From Sisyra terminalis (Eukaryota; Arthropoda; Insecta; Neuroptera; Sisyridae): a stretch of 64,000 nucleotides of DNA. The stretch spans positions 7,130,001 to 7,194,000 of the forward strand of contig OY292274.1 in NCBI GenBank assembly GCA_958496175.1. Reading direction: 5' to 3'. This document shows positions 33,925-46,699 of this stretch, piece by piece. The notes under the pieces were generated by a model, which saw only the letters and a list, made by a program, of their open reading frames with translations, did not search any database and was not told the DNA's origin. Every line of letters begins with the position of its first letter. Positions within the stretch are counted from its first letter, which is position 1. The position numbers and the translations under genes were made by a program.

Positions 33925-34150
33925 AACTTTTTTTTGAAGTTATACTTCTTTAGGCGCGTTATGAAAAATTGATGAGAGTGAAATTTTACGATGCGCGCGC
34001 ACCCGTGACACAAAATTAACAGAGTGAAGTTGCCCACTAAATAGCTTATGAAGTTGAGGAAAAAATGCTACCGACAAAACAGAAATGGAACCTCTGTTAG
34101 TGGCGCATGTTGGCACGCATGCCGCCTCTGTTCACTGTGTATTTATATTT
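33925..34150 (+). repeat. Interspersed repeat remnant (AAGTTATACTTCTTTAGGCG)
   Basis: Carries AAGTTATACTTCTTTAGGCG, a GATGCGCGCGCAC block and AACAGAGTGAAGTTG. Scraps of the first word recur inverted at 23041-23076 and 35505-35532. GC-richer than the flanks. I recognise it only as a repeat, not as a class. Confidence 0.5.
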
Positions 34151-37100
34151 ATAATATTTATCCATATGCTTTGAGTTTCTACATTTAAAACACGTTTTTT
34201 CATTTTGTTTTCATTATACAAATGCGAATTTTATATGTACCTCTGAATTATAATCAGAAGTGATTTAAATTGAATATTTAAATCAATACTGATTAATATC
34301 AGAAAATATTTGTGAAAAAACTGTGCTCATCAACCTTCCTAAGTGCTCCAATACAATTGAGATTAACTATCCGTATGTATTATTTAGTAATAAAAATGAC
34401 AAAATTATTACTTAATAAACTAATAAGTAGGTATATAATAAAATCATGTTTCTCTTTACGACAGACTATCGTCAGTTGCGACGTACCATATAATTTTTCT
34501 TTGTCACCGCCACCCAATATACTTACACGACTGACAAATGCTAAGAATTGGAATTTGATTAAATGAAATCAAAATGACTGTTGAAACTATTACAACAATC
34601 ATTCAGTTCAAATTTTAAACAATGATGGTATTTCACTCACACGTATGTGTTTACAATATTTGTATACCTTTGCCGAAATATATGCATACATATTACTAAC
34701 GTTTGCCTATTGTTATTATTATAATTATTATTATAATGAGAATTAATATGCATTTAAAAGAAAAATATTTTTCTGAAGTTATTCAGGGTAATATTTAAAA
34801 TAATGTAATTAAACTTGATTGATACATTACATTACAATATATTTTTCTATATTTGAATTAAAAATTAGTTTCAATACATAGATATGAATGGGTAAATAAA
34901 ATATACAATCACTATTGCATAAATTTAATTTTTGGGACATCGTTATTAGGGATTGTTTATATATTTCTATACATGATATTTAATGCCAACAATCTACTCC
35001 TATATGGTAAATGTTTTCGATAAGTATTTTTCGAGCATGTGACCCAATCTGTTAATTCGGTTAAACGGTTAATACATATAATATGTAATATACATTTTGT
35101 ATAAGTAACCAAACGTGTAAGCATATAGTATTAATGTATAAATAGCCAATTTAATCTTTTATTTGAAACCCAGTTACATTCCGTCAAATATTCACAACCC
35201 AACACTGGCACAACTGACAAATGACTAAAACTAGCAATTGAATGAAAGTGAAATGACAGTTGAAACTAATGACATGGTTGTTCAAATTTGAGGCAATTAT
35301 TATTATATTTGTATTCCACTAAAGTGGATGTATTTAAACTGTATATTCTTTGTCTTTGTCGCAACACATAATTAAAAGTAAATTGTGTTTAAAATTGTAT
35401 CATATTTTAGTAATCTCAAACCTTATAACTGGTGTGCCAGTTCAGGAACTACCGGGAGAGGCTACGGCAGTGGATTAAAAATCTATTTTTAACTATACCA
35501 AAGAAGTATAACTTCTCACGCGCGTACATAAGTACACACACTGTTTTTTTAGTTCTAGTATTTACCAACCGTTTCCTAAGTTCTCCCGCATTTTTGTTAT
35601 TGTAAATTACTTAAGACCTTATTTTTTTAACATTTTAATATGCGATGAGTTATTAATTAATTTTTCTTAATTAATTAATTACCGCTAAACTATTTTGTCA
35701 CAAACAAAACAGTTTCTTTCACAAACCTCTACAAACGATTTCCAAACAGTTGTCAAAAAAAAAAAAAATCGGAAAATTCACATTTTAAAATTTGGTTGGC
35801 TAGTCGGTGTAGGTTTCAAAATCCTCTTAAAATTGATGTCGAAAAAGACATATCGTAAGTTAATTTAGTCCCAAAGAGTTGGTTTATTATTAAATCATAT
35901 TACCCAATTCATCAGAGCTTTAGCAAGCAACCCTTCAAATAACCTATTAATCCTTTTGAATACAATTGAAGATTACTATTAATTAAAGTATTTGTAAATA
36001 TTAATGGATACTTACTTCCTAACATTGTTGATTTATAATATAATTTAATGGTACATGGACTTTATGTCAACTAATGTTTATTTAAAACGGATATGAATGT
36101 TTTGGTTGGGTTGTGACTTCTCAAGGGTATATGAAAGTGAAGCTTTGAAAATTTTTCTGTAAAATTATACGTAATTAAAAATGAAGATTTAAGTCTGATA
36201 TTAAATTAATTAGTTTTATTACAATGTGCGGATTCCTCATTAGTTACAGATAAGGAAAAGTTAATGCAGTAAAATTTCTCTTGTTGCGTCTTTAGGCTAT
36301 CTATGTCGGGTAAAATGTACATTGTACATACATGTTTATTAATTAACTTTCCTGAGCTTATGTCGCTTCTTCTTCATGAAAATATATTTGTAGCCAGACT
36401 TGCATTTGTAATGTGTGTTGAGGTCTTTATTTTATATTTACATAGAACACACATGTGTTACAACGGATATTAGAAGTTAAACTAATATATGTATGGATGT
36501 ATGCGTGTATTTAATTTGATATTAGAGCTTTTACACAAACTACATAATTAATGTTAATTAGAATACTTAGGCAAATAATAAAGCGTTTCTCGAATTTCAG
36601 AATTAGAGATTTTCGAGTCCCAATTGTAAAATAATTACATTTGAAATTGTGACTCACACCTACTACTGTATAAGTTTATAAAGTATATAAAATAAGTATA
36701 TACATTTTAAGAAAACAAAGTATCAAAAATAATTACTTTTAAATGAATATAGGAAACAATTTTAATGTATACATTATGGGGAACCCATCAAAACGTTTCA
36801 TTAGTCTTAGTAGAGTAAAATGTTGATTTAATTTACCTGGCACATACCTTTATTAATTCGGTAAATCAAAATCAAATATCAGAATGAAATGAATTACTAA
36901 AGTTTATTCTCGTTCATAATTTAATAGCAACTTGTAATTAGTACGTGAGATGACTGCAAGCCGCTGTGTACTTTCGAAGATCACTTAAATTTTAGCTGCA
37001 GACTTGGTTTACTACTGGAAAGTCATATAGCGTCCAACTGCAGTTTCTCTAATGACACTTGTCTCCTCAGGCAACGTATTATATAAGTTTATCCTTTTCC

Positions 37101-38780
37101 TATAATAACGAGAATATTTAGCTGCAAATTCAATTAACAGTTACTTTTGAAACTGCAGAATTTTGTCAAGAAATCTTGAGAAGAAATAACAAGCAAAGTT
37201 TGGTGGAAAATTGGATTAAAGGTTACATGATAGTTCGCGATTTTTAGCTGTTCGAATTTAGAAAGTATTAAGCCTATGCATAACTATTTTTTGCCTTTCT
37301 TGTATATTTTTAAGAAGTACATTTTAGAAATTTGTCATTAACTATAGAAAGACTGTTGTACAAATATTATTTGAACTCAATCGTATAATATCATCCACTC
37401 AAAAGCTTATCTTTGGAAAAAAAATTTGAAGGTACTGTATAGAATTGAGAAGAATAAAACCTATTTTATAGATTACCGAACTTTAATTATTAGTTTATTT
37501 TAAACTCCAAAGTCGGTGAGTTTTTAGTCTCAATAAAAATTGGATTCGTGAAGTTGAATTAAAGTTTACTTGAAAAATAAATTTGAAGTGTTGAAAAATT
37601 GATTAATAGGGTAGCACTGTATTTTTATATTACGATATGCTTAGTATTTGGTCATTAGTATTTGGTCAAAAAAATTCTATTTATTATAACTTTTGAATCG
37701 TGCAAGAAATTAATAAAATTGCTATTATCAAAATAAGGAAGAAAAAATTATCTATATAAATGGTTCTTTAATTTTTTTTAATATTTATTTATAGCTTATA
37801 GTTTAAAAAGTAATATATTAAGACATTTTGATTTTGCCTGATAGTATTTTTTTGTTACTAACAATAAATTTAGTCTGTTTGATCCCCGAATCTCCAAATA
37901 TTTACGTTGAAAATCATAGTATTTTTAAATTCCAATAAGTTTTTAAGGGTCAATCCAAATAAAGTGGTCCAAAAGTAAATGAAATGGTTGCTCGACCATT
38001 TTAAAAAAAATTGTGCGTGCTATCACCGCAACATGTTGGTAGTTCAAATTAATCATTATTTTAATTTTATTGTTTTTCAGTTTTCCAGTGGTGGCCATAT
38101 TAGTTTTACTAGGCGCAGACATTTTTGCACTTTTAAGGGTTTGCATAAACTTGATTATCTTAGGTCCTATTTGTCCTATCAAACTGAAACTAAAAGCAGT
38201 GGATTAATGAAAATATAAGCTATAAGGTTGGAACAAGACGTTTTCACTTAAATGTAATTCTAAGGGGTGAAATTTCAGCCTAAATTTTTAGCTCTCATTT
38301 GTAAAAACTCCAAATTTCACGGAAAGATTGTGAAAGAAGGGAAAGAGTCTACACGTTAAAACTTTTTTTACAAATAACTAGGTGCTAGTTGTATTCAAAA
38401 ACAAAATTTAAAGTCTGTAACTTTAAGCCTTTTGAAAATAAAAAATAACAAAATTTGGAAATTTTCAAAATTTGCAATTTTCTGAGCTCAATATCTCTGG
38501 TGGAGGACCAGATAAAAATCTGAAATATCACCTCATTATGGTATTGTATGATAGTATCTTGCACTTAAAATTTGGAGTTTAAGATTTCACTAGGAGCAGA
38601 GGTATTGCAAGCACAAATTGTCAAAATAATGCATACTTCAATAGGTGAATATAATGTATTTAACCATTTAATTTGTGACATATACTTGGCAAAAAGGGCA
38701 TTTTACACAAAACAACATAAACTCTGGGCTAACTGTTATTCATATCTTAAATTTAAAACATATACTTTTTTCTGAAAGCT
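34151..38780. other. Long AT-rich non-coding stretch
   Basis: No exon-like conservation seen. 35430-35535 is a GC-richer repeat scrap. 36930-37140 is a GC-richer patch with several CTGCAG words that might be regulatory. 37935-38780 contains degenerate frames with no domain. If the Sidestep-like gene extends here this is intron. Confidence 0.4.
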
Positions 38781-38783
38781 AAT

Positions 38784-38871
38784 AATGTATGTACGTACCC
38801 ACTACCCATAGTCATCAACTAATCTATGGGTATGGGTAATCTATGGACTATGGGTACGTACATACATTACG
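38784..38871. repeat. Hairpin abutting a Penelope-like 3' end
   Basis: TAATGTATGTACGTACCCA on the left is mirrored by TGGGTACGTACATACATTA on the right, with further CCCATAG/CTATGGG pairing inside. The right arm runs directly into the Penelope 3' segment at 38871. Confidence 0.8.
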
Positions 38872-39080
38872 GAGTGATCCAAACTACTTGATGACCACTG
38901 AGGAAGGTTGCTTGGCAATCGAAATACGTATCTGGGCAATATGTCACAAATATTTTTGTTTGAACTTCTGTTCAAATTTATGTTTATGGTATGATTTTTA
39001 TATATAATTATACTAAATTATACTACATAAATTAGGCAGCAATATATTCTATATATTGTATACACTGTATAACTGTTCAG
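38871..39080 (+). mobile_element. Penelope-like 3'-terminal fragment
   Basis: About 210 bp closely matching 16430-16625 (GGAGTGATCCAAACTACTTG, the hammerhead core, then TTTGTTTGAACTTCTGTTC and the terminal ATATATTGTATAC block). No coding sequence left. It shows that this Penelope family is multi-copy here and that its ends are often the only part kept. Confidence 0.85.
38898..38932 (+). ncRNA. Hammerhead-like motif, second copy
   Basis: Same core as 16458-16492: CTGAGGA, extra A, stem II GGTTGC/GCAATC (one G-U pair), GAA, ATACGTAT, C. Stem I is 3 bp here (CCA before the core, TGG after the cleavage base). Confidence 0.6.
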
Positions 39081-39560
39081 TCAGGGCAAAAATCTTATTT
39101 TTTTAGGTATATAAAGTTATTATATTTTAATAATTTAATGTTTAATGTTTAAGTTAATTTTAGATGTCTGATAACATTTTGACATACCTCCATAACATCC
39201 TTCACATAAAACTTATTTTATTAATTTTCTATCTCATCTGATGTCTTTATCACAATCGCTTTCTATAGCTTCAGCTGTTTGTGTCCTTTGCAAGCTTCAC
39301 AATATAGCTTTTTATGAGAACAAGCTTTTACAAAGCCTTTCAGTCACAATAAATGAAGTAATAAAGTTATAAAAAGATTTTTTTTTTAAGATTTCATTAA
39401 TGCTACTCTGCAGGCATCAAAATATAAACTGTAACCTGTATACACTAATGTACAACATAAAGTTAACGTTCGTCTGCCGCCTGTCGCTTGAGAAACATAA
39501 AAAAATTTTCACAAACGCATCTCTTTTCATATACGTATCTTTCTACCTGAATAAGCAATG
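39081..39560. other. AT-rich non-coding stretch
   Basis: Nothing recognised. Confidence 0.35.
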
Positions 39561-39669
39561 CTTATTTTTTGATTTTATCTTTAACGATAAAATTTTTAAA
39601 AAAATAGCTAAATATATACTAAAAATTACTCTAAAAATTAGTTTGTTAAATCTGAGGAATAAACAAGTA
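39561..39669 (+). repeat. Direct repeat flanking the 40-41 kb palindrome, left copy
   Basis: About 108 bp (TTTTTTGATTTTATCTTTAA onward, through AAATATATACTAAAAATTAC to GTTTGTTAAATCTGAG) that recurs at 41498-41607 with only a few changes. Confidence 0.85.
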
Positions 39670-40188
39670 TGAATAGTGGCATAGTAGAGTGCAGAGTCTT
39701 ACCTTCCTTTCTGTTCATGTAAGATTGTACCATTTTATAGCGAAGAAAAGTAATTAGAATTTTTTTCAAAAGAAATCAAAACTAAGACATTATTTAAATT
39801 TTCACAGAAATCATCCATCGAGTTGTGATTTTCGATAACCTCATGTAGGTGTTTTTTTTATTGATTTTATTGAGTTGGATGAAATGCATACATCATATCA
39901 GTGAAGAATTTAAAGTTCTTTTATTTTTTTTTTTCATTTTTTAAAGGAACAAAATAGGGCTAAATTAGAGGATGAAAAATGTTCAGGTATTTTTGTTTAT
40001 GAGGATAGTTCCTTTTTTCACTTCGAGTACATTAAAGTACATAGTCTAAAATAAAGTTTTTCAGAGTGATTGGTGCTAATAAACTAAGCCGTATTTCCTG
40101 AGAACTTAACTAAATGGCAGTATAAGTTATCTTTTTCAATGATCTATTTTAATTTTTAGCAAAAAATTGAACCTTGACAGTTGGGGCG

Positions 40189-41290
40189 TTTCACGTGAAG
40201 CGGACAGCGAAAAAAGAGTGATGTTCTGAAATTTGTCATATTTGGCATAATTGTACTTCTAGTAAGTATGAATATGGATACAAAATATTTTTTTCGAATG
40301 ATAATTATTTGTCAAGTTATACGCTTCTAAAGAATTGACGTGTTTAAATTTCGTATTTTTTGATTTTTTTTTTTTCGAATTATTTTTTTTAAGTACTAAA
40401 TATGGCGGTTTAAATAGAAAACTAACTGTTATTTCTAAATAAAAAATAAAACTGGACATTTTTATTTTTTTTTATATACAAAACTGGAAGTAAACTTTTC
40501 AAATCAGAATTTAAGTAATTTCGACCATTATGATTTTTTATTTTTTTATTTCAAAATATAACCTAAAGTATATTTATAATATGCCAGAAGTTTCATAATG
40601 AGATCTGCAATAGTTTAGGAGATAGATGCATTATTACTTTTCACGACATTTATTTTAAACTACTGTTTCCTAATAATTTTTTTTTCAATAAGTACTATTT
40701 TAATTTGAATAATAATTACCCCATAACATTGTTAGAACATTAAATACGCTTACGTAGGATAGTAAATATAATTTTTGCAGAGTTTTAGTGTTATATCGGG
40801 TAAACCAGTTGACCTAAGGAAGCTAGGGTACGACACGTATGTACTTTAATTCCTCTATCTCCTAAACTATTGCAGATTCCATTATGAAACTTCCGGTGTA
40901 TTATAAGTGTACTTTAGGCTATATTTTGAAATAAAAAAATAAAAATCAAAATGGTCGAAGTTACTAAAATTCTGATTTGAAAAGTTTACTTCCGGTTTTG
41001 TATATAAAAAAATAAAAATGTCCAGTTTTATTTTTTATTTAGAAAGAACAGGTAGTTTTCTATCACACCGCCATATTTAATATTTAAAAAAAAATTAATT
41101 CGATTTTTTTTTTATCAAAAAATACGAATTTCAAAAACGACAGTTCTTTAGAAGCGTATAACTTGGCAGATAATCATCATTCGAAAAAAATTTTATATCC
41201 ACATTCATACTTACTAGAAGTACAATTATGCCAAATATGAACAAATTGCAGAACATCACTTTTTTTTTTCGTTGTTTGCTTCACGTGAAA
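40189..41290. repeat. Long palindromic element with CACGTGAAGC ends
   Basis: Arms of about 440 bp (40189 to about 40630; about 40850 to 41290) are inverted copies: TTTCACGTGAAGC starts the left arm and GCTTCACGTGAAA ends the right. Inner arm words TAGTTTAGGAGATAGA and its complement are at about 40610 and 40855. The centre is about 220 bp. No coding sequence. A second CGCTTCACGTGAAG lies just outside on the right. Confidence 0.8.
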
Positions 41291-41497
41291 TTCGCTTCAC
41301 GTGAAGTTATGAAAATTTAAAAGGAAGAATTTTTATGAAATTTTCTCAGCTTTCATTTAAATGGTAGCTATTTTCTTTGAATCTATCATGGTTAAAAGTT
41401 ATAACAAAAAAAAAATATTTTTTAAGGTCAAAAACTAAATTAAGAGATACGACCTCCTGTTACTTCCTTATGTCTCTAAGAGTCTTGAAAAGATGAT

Positions 41498-41607
41498 ATT
41501 TTTTGATTTTATCTTTATCGATAAAATTTTTAAAAAAATAGCTAAATATATACTAAAAATTACTCTAAAAATTAGTTTGTTAAATCTGAGAAATAAATAA
41601 ACATACT
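41498..41607 (+). repeat. Direct repeat flanking the 40-41 kb palindrome, right copy
   Basis: Near-identical to 39561-39669, about 1.9 kb away in the same orientation. Confidence 0.85.
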
Positions 41608-43212
41608 CTGAGAAAAGAAAAACTCGTTAATTTTTTATTCCAATTCGTATATTAATATAAAGTTAAAATTAAACTAAAATAAATCTACCTTATAAAATCA
41701 ATATTACCATATAAACTTTTCAACTACTCAACTTTATACTTTGACTTTACTAAGCATTTGAATGTGTCAATGAAGTGAATACACAAGTGGAATATATATT
41801 TGTCTTCTAGCAGTTTTGAATAGAAATATTTGAAAAAAAAACCAAACAAAAAAACCGTATACTTTCCGAAAAAAAATTTAGATATATTCAAAATGTTAAG
41901 TACATATTTTTTTTAAAAAAATAAATTTGTGTCAGCTTCGTTTTAATTAAATTTACATAATAATGCTCAATACCCATTGGTTGTCGAAAATTTAATGGCG
42001 TTAACGTGTTCAGTAAACTCGAAATTGCGAGAGTGAAATTAAATCAGCAATTGGCGAACAAAAGATTATTGAATTATTTCTATTTTGCATTATAATGAAT
42101 AATAGGCCTAAAATTATGCCTGGGAAAATTTATTGCAGCTAATTGACACAATGTTTAATTTTACGTTGCTATTCAAAGCGGACTATAAACAGTTTTGTGT
42201 TCGGCAAATAAATATTAATTTTAACATGAAAATATTGAAATATTCACGCTGCATTTTTGTGCAGCCGTTTTGTTGGACAAGTTTCTTGTAGTATGTTGAT
42301 ACACATTACCATATGCATTGCATTTTATTCAAAGTTTCGACGTCCCGAATATTTTCTTCGTATAAATAAACTAAGGACTTTGCATCAAAAAGTTACTTAC
42401 AGAAACACTGAGTTTAGCAAGCACTTAGAAGACGATAACTTTTCGTAACAAATCATTGTCAACAAGTTTAAAATATACAAGAAAAAACATTACCTTCTCC
42501 GTGCATAACTTACATCATTTCTCATTTTTACCAACACAATATCATTGTGAATGCCATAGGAAGCCACTGTACTTTACTTACGTTGTCAACATCAATTTTA
42601 CAAAAAAGTTTTTATTTTTTTTATTTTAATAATAAAACCACTTAAAATTTTGTCAAACAAATAAAACCAGCAGAAAGATAAATAAAAACCAAAACGTACT
42701 TAATCGAGACATATTGTCAGATCTATTGAATATTAAATACAAAAAGAACGTTCATGTTTTTGCAAAGCACATCATTAAAATCATGGCAAATGCACAATAC
42801 AAACAAGTTGATAAAACGAAAAATAATGCTATTTTCTGTTTCAAATTCAATTAGTGTGGAGAGTTTCTTTTGTGCTTTAAATTCGAAGAAGAATATAGAA
42901 ACATAAACAAAAAGTTGGGGAAGAAAATAACGTTGCATCTAATGTTATAGTTCATCCAAAGAAATGCAGCATACAAGAAAATATTTTATCTCTGTACAAA
43001 TTTGAACAAAACACACAGTCAGAATGATTGATGTTGACTAGATGTTCCTATTTTTCAAAACGAAAAACGTAATAGAAATCATACAAAGATTCTAGACTGA
43101 TTTTTTTTTATACAATAAAAACTAGATATTCTTTTGTAAGACTAAATGATTTTTAATATCGAAGTTTATTTTTGTGAAAGATGAGAAGTCATGGAGTTTT
43201 TCTTTCACTTAC
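41608..43212. other. Probable intron of the Sidestep-like gene
   Basis: AT-rich, no repeat of note. It lies immediately 3' of the Ig exon on the minus strand. Short open frames at 42257-42448 and 42723-42938 lack domains. Confidence 0.45.
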
Positions 43213-43506
43213 CGGCTGCAATAATGTGGTAGACACACGGAACTCTTTGATGCCCTATCCGGTTACTAGCCCAGCATAAGAGGGTACCGTAATCCAGTTC
43301 AGTCATGGGGGTGTACGAAACGACGCTAGAAGTACCCGTGCGTGCAATATGCGAGGCAGCTACGTCGATACTTTCGGCTGAATTATTGAAGGTCCATCGA
43401 AATTGAACGTCTGAAGGGTTGGCTTCCACTTGGCACATTATTTGCGCCTTCTCCTGCTTGGCTACTCCATGAACACGAGTTTGATTTGGCCGACATGTCG
43501 GAGCAA
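43213..43506 (-). CDS. Ig-domain exon of a Sidestep-like cell-surface receptor
   Basis: The exon is 294 nt on the minus strand, with acceptor ATCTGTGTATAG before 43506 and a strong donor GTAAGT after 43213. Both borders are phase 1, the usual symmetry of Ig-domain exons. It encodes 98 residues starting APTCRPNQTRV. Ig landmarks are the B-strand Cys (MCQVEANP), the C-strand Trp (FRWTF) and the F-strand LDYGTLLC; two further Cys near each end may pair. The NNSAESIDV and GTSSVVSYTPMTELDYG runs are a strong match in my memory to insect Sidestep (Side) family receptors, which bind Beat proteins in motor-axon guidance. No other exon of the gene is recognisable within the window, so its introns are large. 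The exact paralogue cannot be told. Confidence 0.82.
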
Positions 43507-43728
43507 CTATACACAGATAAAATACATTAATTGTTTGGTTTAGACTTAAAATCAATTAAAACTTCTAATATAATCTCTTAAAGTTCAATATGGTTTAAAA
43601 AAAGTGGCCGATAACAACAAAGTTTTCATTCTACATCCTGTATTTTTAACTCTCGGTCACATTTTACTAAAAATTGCAGTAGTTTACTTTGCAATTGCCT
43701 TTGTTTCATCACGTTCATTTGATTGCAT
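43507..43728. other. Intronic DNA between the Ig exon and a hAT relic
   Basis: Contains the polypyrimidine-poor acceptor region of the Ig exon; no other feature. Confidence 0.45.
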
Positions 43729-43981
43729 ACTAAATGCAGGGCAGGATTGGCCCACCGGGATATCGGGAATATCCCGGTGGGCTTACCGGAGCAATATCCC
43801 TGTGAGCTTACTGACCCACAAACATAGTCAGGTTTTTTATTTTTTCTCAGGAAATAATATTAAATTTTTACAATTGTTACTTCTATTTCAATTTAGCTTA
43901 TTAATTGTAATTTAATAACAGAAGGAAATATCTGTAACCTAATATGTGAAATTTTAAGAAAATATGAAAATTGATATAAGT

Positions 43982-45414
43982 AAATCTATTATTATAAAGA
44001 GGAAAGATTTGATTGTTTGTTTGCTTTGAATAGGCTCCGAAACTACTTGACCGATTTGAAAAATTCTTTCACTGTTGGGAAGCTACACTATTTCCGGTGA
44101 ATATACGCTATATTAAATTTTCAAAAAAATTAGGCATCCATACTAAAACTCCAATAATGTAACCCAAGGTCTGAAAATATTACCAAAAAACATTCTTTTA
44201 TCGCGTGCGCTGCGAAAATTATTGGTTATAGAACAAAATAATGTGGTACGATTTTGCAGAACATATCATTATCTACAAAAATAGAGCAACAGCATATATC
44301 TAACTATTATAGTTATGTCACAATGAGTGTTTTTTCATTTTAAAAATATATATAACCGCTATAAAAGCTCTTTTATTTATACTTTGGGATTAATCCTTAT
44401 TAAAATAAATGACTTCGTATTTAAGTTTGCTTCAAGACCATTATATAACTTTTTGAGTTATTCAATTTGAACATTCCATTCGAAATATATCACAAGTTTA
44501 AAAATGTAAGTTATTTGAAAAATGTCGCATGGTCACCGCTCGGTTAGACGACACTATAGTAAAGAACGAAACATCCGAATTTAATGAAACTTTATATTTA
44601 GGTACAACACAATTACCCACACACGTTAAACTACCTATCATTCCTTAAAAATAATAAGGGAATGTATCCCTTACGTAAAAACTGAGGAATGAAAAAAAAT
44701 GTTTCACTTTAGACGGGTGAGTTATATATCATTGGAAAGGTATTTAAAAGTTAGAGAATGATCTGTATTAATCTTTTTAGTTGAACTAATAAAAATCACA
44801 GTAATTTAATTTACTGGACAAAATATTGCCTTTTTGAAATATAAATGTTTTTTTACATAATAAACAACTAATGCAATAAATGCAATACTATGCAATGTGT
44901 AATAGTTTTTGGAAAAAGGTTCATTCGGGAATCGAAACAGTGAGATGGGATTCCTACTAATATTCAAAAATCTAGACCCTTAACTTCTGTTATTTTGACG
45001 CGAATATTTTGATAACTTTCGACTTTTTTACTTATAATTAAGACCAACTTTATTGAACTTGGCGATAATTATTATTTATATATAGGTACTGATTGATTTA
45101 CGGATTATTTGGTTCACGATAGGTATACCTACTATAGGTATACGGAATAGATCATACTCTTTTTAGATATTTATAAATATTTTTTGAAGTTTAATTGATC
45201 ATTATATACAACTATTTTATTATAAGTAACAAAATGTTAACACTTAAAAGTGTAGTTGTAAATTTGACAAAATAGTGTTTTTAAGTATGATTATGTTTTT
45301 CGTAAAAGAAATAAGAAAAATAAAAAATTTCAGATACCACTACAAATAGCAAATTTGAAAAGAAAACATAATATACACCTACGTTACGCAGACGAAGTTG
45401 CGGGGATCAGCTAG
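43982..45414 (-). repeat. Interspersed family copy F, nested in the hAT element
   Basis: Minus strand: head at 45414 (CTAGCTGATCCCCGCAACTTCG), a weakened palindrome near 45117, and the Figure-like block AAAATTCTTTCACTGTTGGGAAGC near the tail, ending at CTCTTTATAATAATAGATTTA (43982). The short word ATTGATA lies close to both borders and may be a target duplication, but the borders are not exact. It is younger than the hAT insertion. Confidence 0.75.
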
Positions 45415-45420
45415 TGTATT

Positions 45421-46699
45421 GATAATTGTACTGATGGTGCAGCTAATATGTAAGGTACTTATAAAAGATTCAATCCATGGTTAAATCACGTTTCACCATA
45501 TCAAGTTTATACTTAGTGTTATGCACATTTATTGAATATAATTTTTATGGATATTACACAAAAGAAGCCATCTCACTATTTGATATTTTAGATACATATA
45601 CGGTTTTTTTTAAAAGAATCTTATAAATGACTTAATGGCAAGAATTAAGTAAATTTAAATTCATTTCTACTATTGGAGAAACAAGTTGGTGAGCTAAAGA
45701 TAAGACATTGAGAAAAATGTTTGGTACTTTAAGTAGTACATCTGGAATTATATTTTTAGTCGATGTTTGGCAGATTTTCTATGAAATCTCTTTGTTCGAA
45801 AAGTTTAACAAAGAAATAAGACATCGAGGAAACACTATTTTGACCGCGTTTCCAAAAATTTCATATTATTTTAGCAGCCCAAATACTTTTTACGAATTTC
45901 AGCAGAAACAACAACTTTGTCATCATACAAACATCAGCTATGTATATTGCAATTGCTTTGATATGGTAAAAAATACGACTGATTTTTTTTTAAACAGAGA
46001 GAAATGTTAATACTATTAATTAAACAGCAGTAAATTTTCCATCGTTTGCATTGGCAAAATTGAAAGCATCGACAATTTTGATTTCTTCAAAATTGAAGAA
46101 ATGTTATGTCTAACAAATAAAAGAATAAAACGAATAATTCTAACGATATATTTTTTGTAAGTGCATTTAATGGATGCAGTTACCAGTAACATGAAACACG
46201 ATTTTTAAAAATGACCCTCTTTATAGTTATATATTCTGTTTAAATCTTTATAATTTTCCACAAATTCCTAGTATTAATATACCTTGTCATGTTTTTGAAC
46301 ATTTACCTAATTAAATAAATCAAAAATTATATAAAAATATTACGAAGGAAATTTTGAAAGCTTAACTAATTGGTTTTCATAAAAAGTAGAATATTTTAAA
46401 TGCTATTTTAGCAGAAGTGGAGTGTTTTGTGATGAAGAAGATGATGTACCTAGAAGTTATTACAAGAAGATCATACCAATCATGCAGACATTGTATTGTA
46501 TGCAGTTATAAAGTTTTGCAAAAATTTCATTTTGATGCATTAACATACTCAAATTAATTTTTAGCGAAAAAATTTGTTATTACATACTATATCATCAACA
46601 CAAGTATCTTTTGAGAAATCATTTTCAAAGTTTAAATATATTAAAAATCGACTAAGAAATTGTTTAAGTCAAAACATTTGGAAGCATTTATGTTTATAG
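45421..46699 (+). pseudogene. hAT transposase (C-terminal half), pseudogene
   Basis: In broken frames: DNCTDGAANM-stop-GTYKRFNPWL, YQVYT-stop-CYAHLLNI, then WQELSKF...GETSW-stop-AKDKTLRKMFG (with an open frame 45708-46010), and near the end SFEKSFSKFKYIKNRLRNCL then SQNIWKHLCL before TAG at 46697. These are the D-G-A-x-N-M-x-G, Y-x-x-C-x-A-H-x-L-N and C-terminal dimerisation (E-x-S-F-S-x-x-K-x-I-K-x-x-L-R) signatures of hAT transposases of the ZMYM/DUF4371-like kind. Many stops and frameshifts rule out function. Confidence 0.8.
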
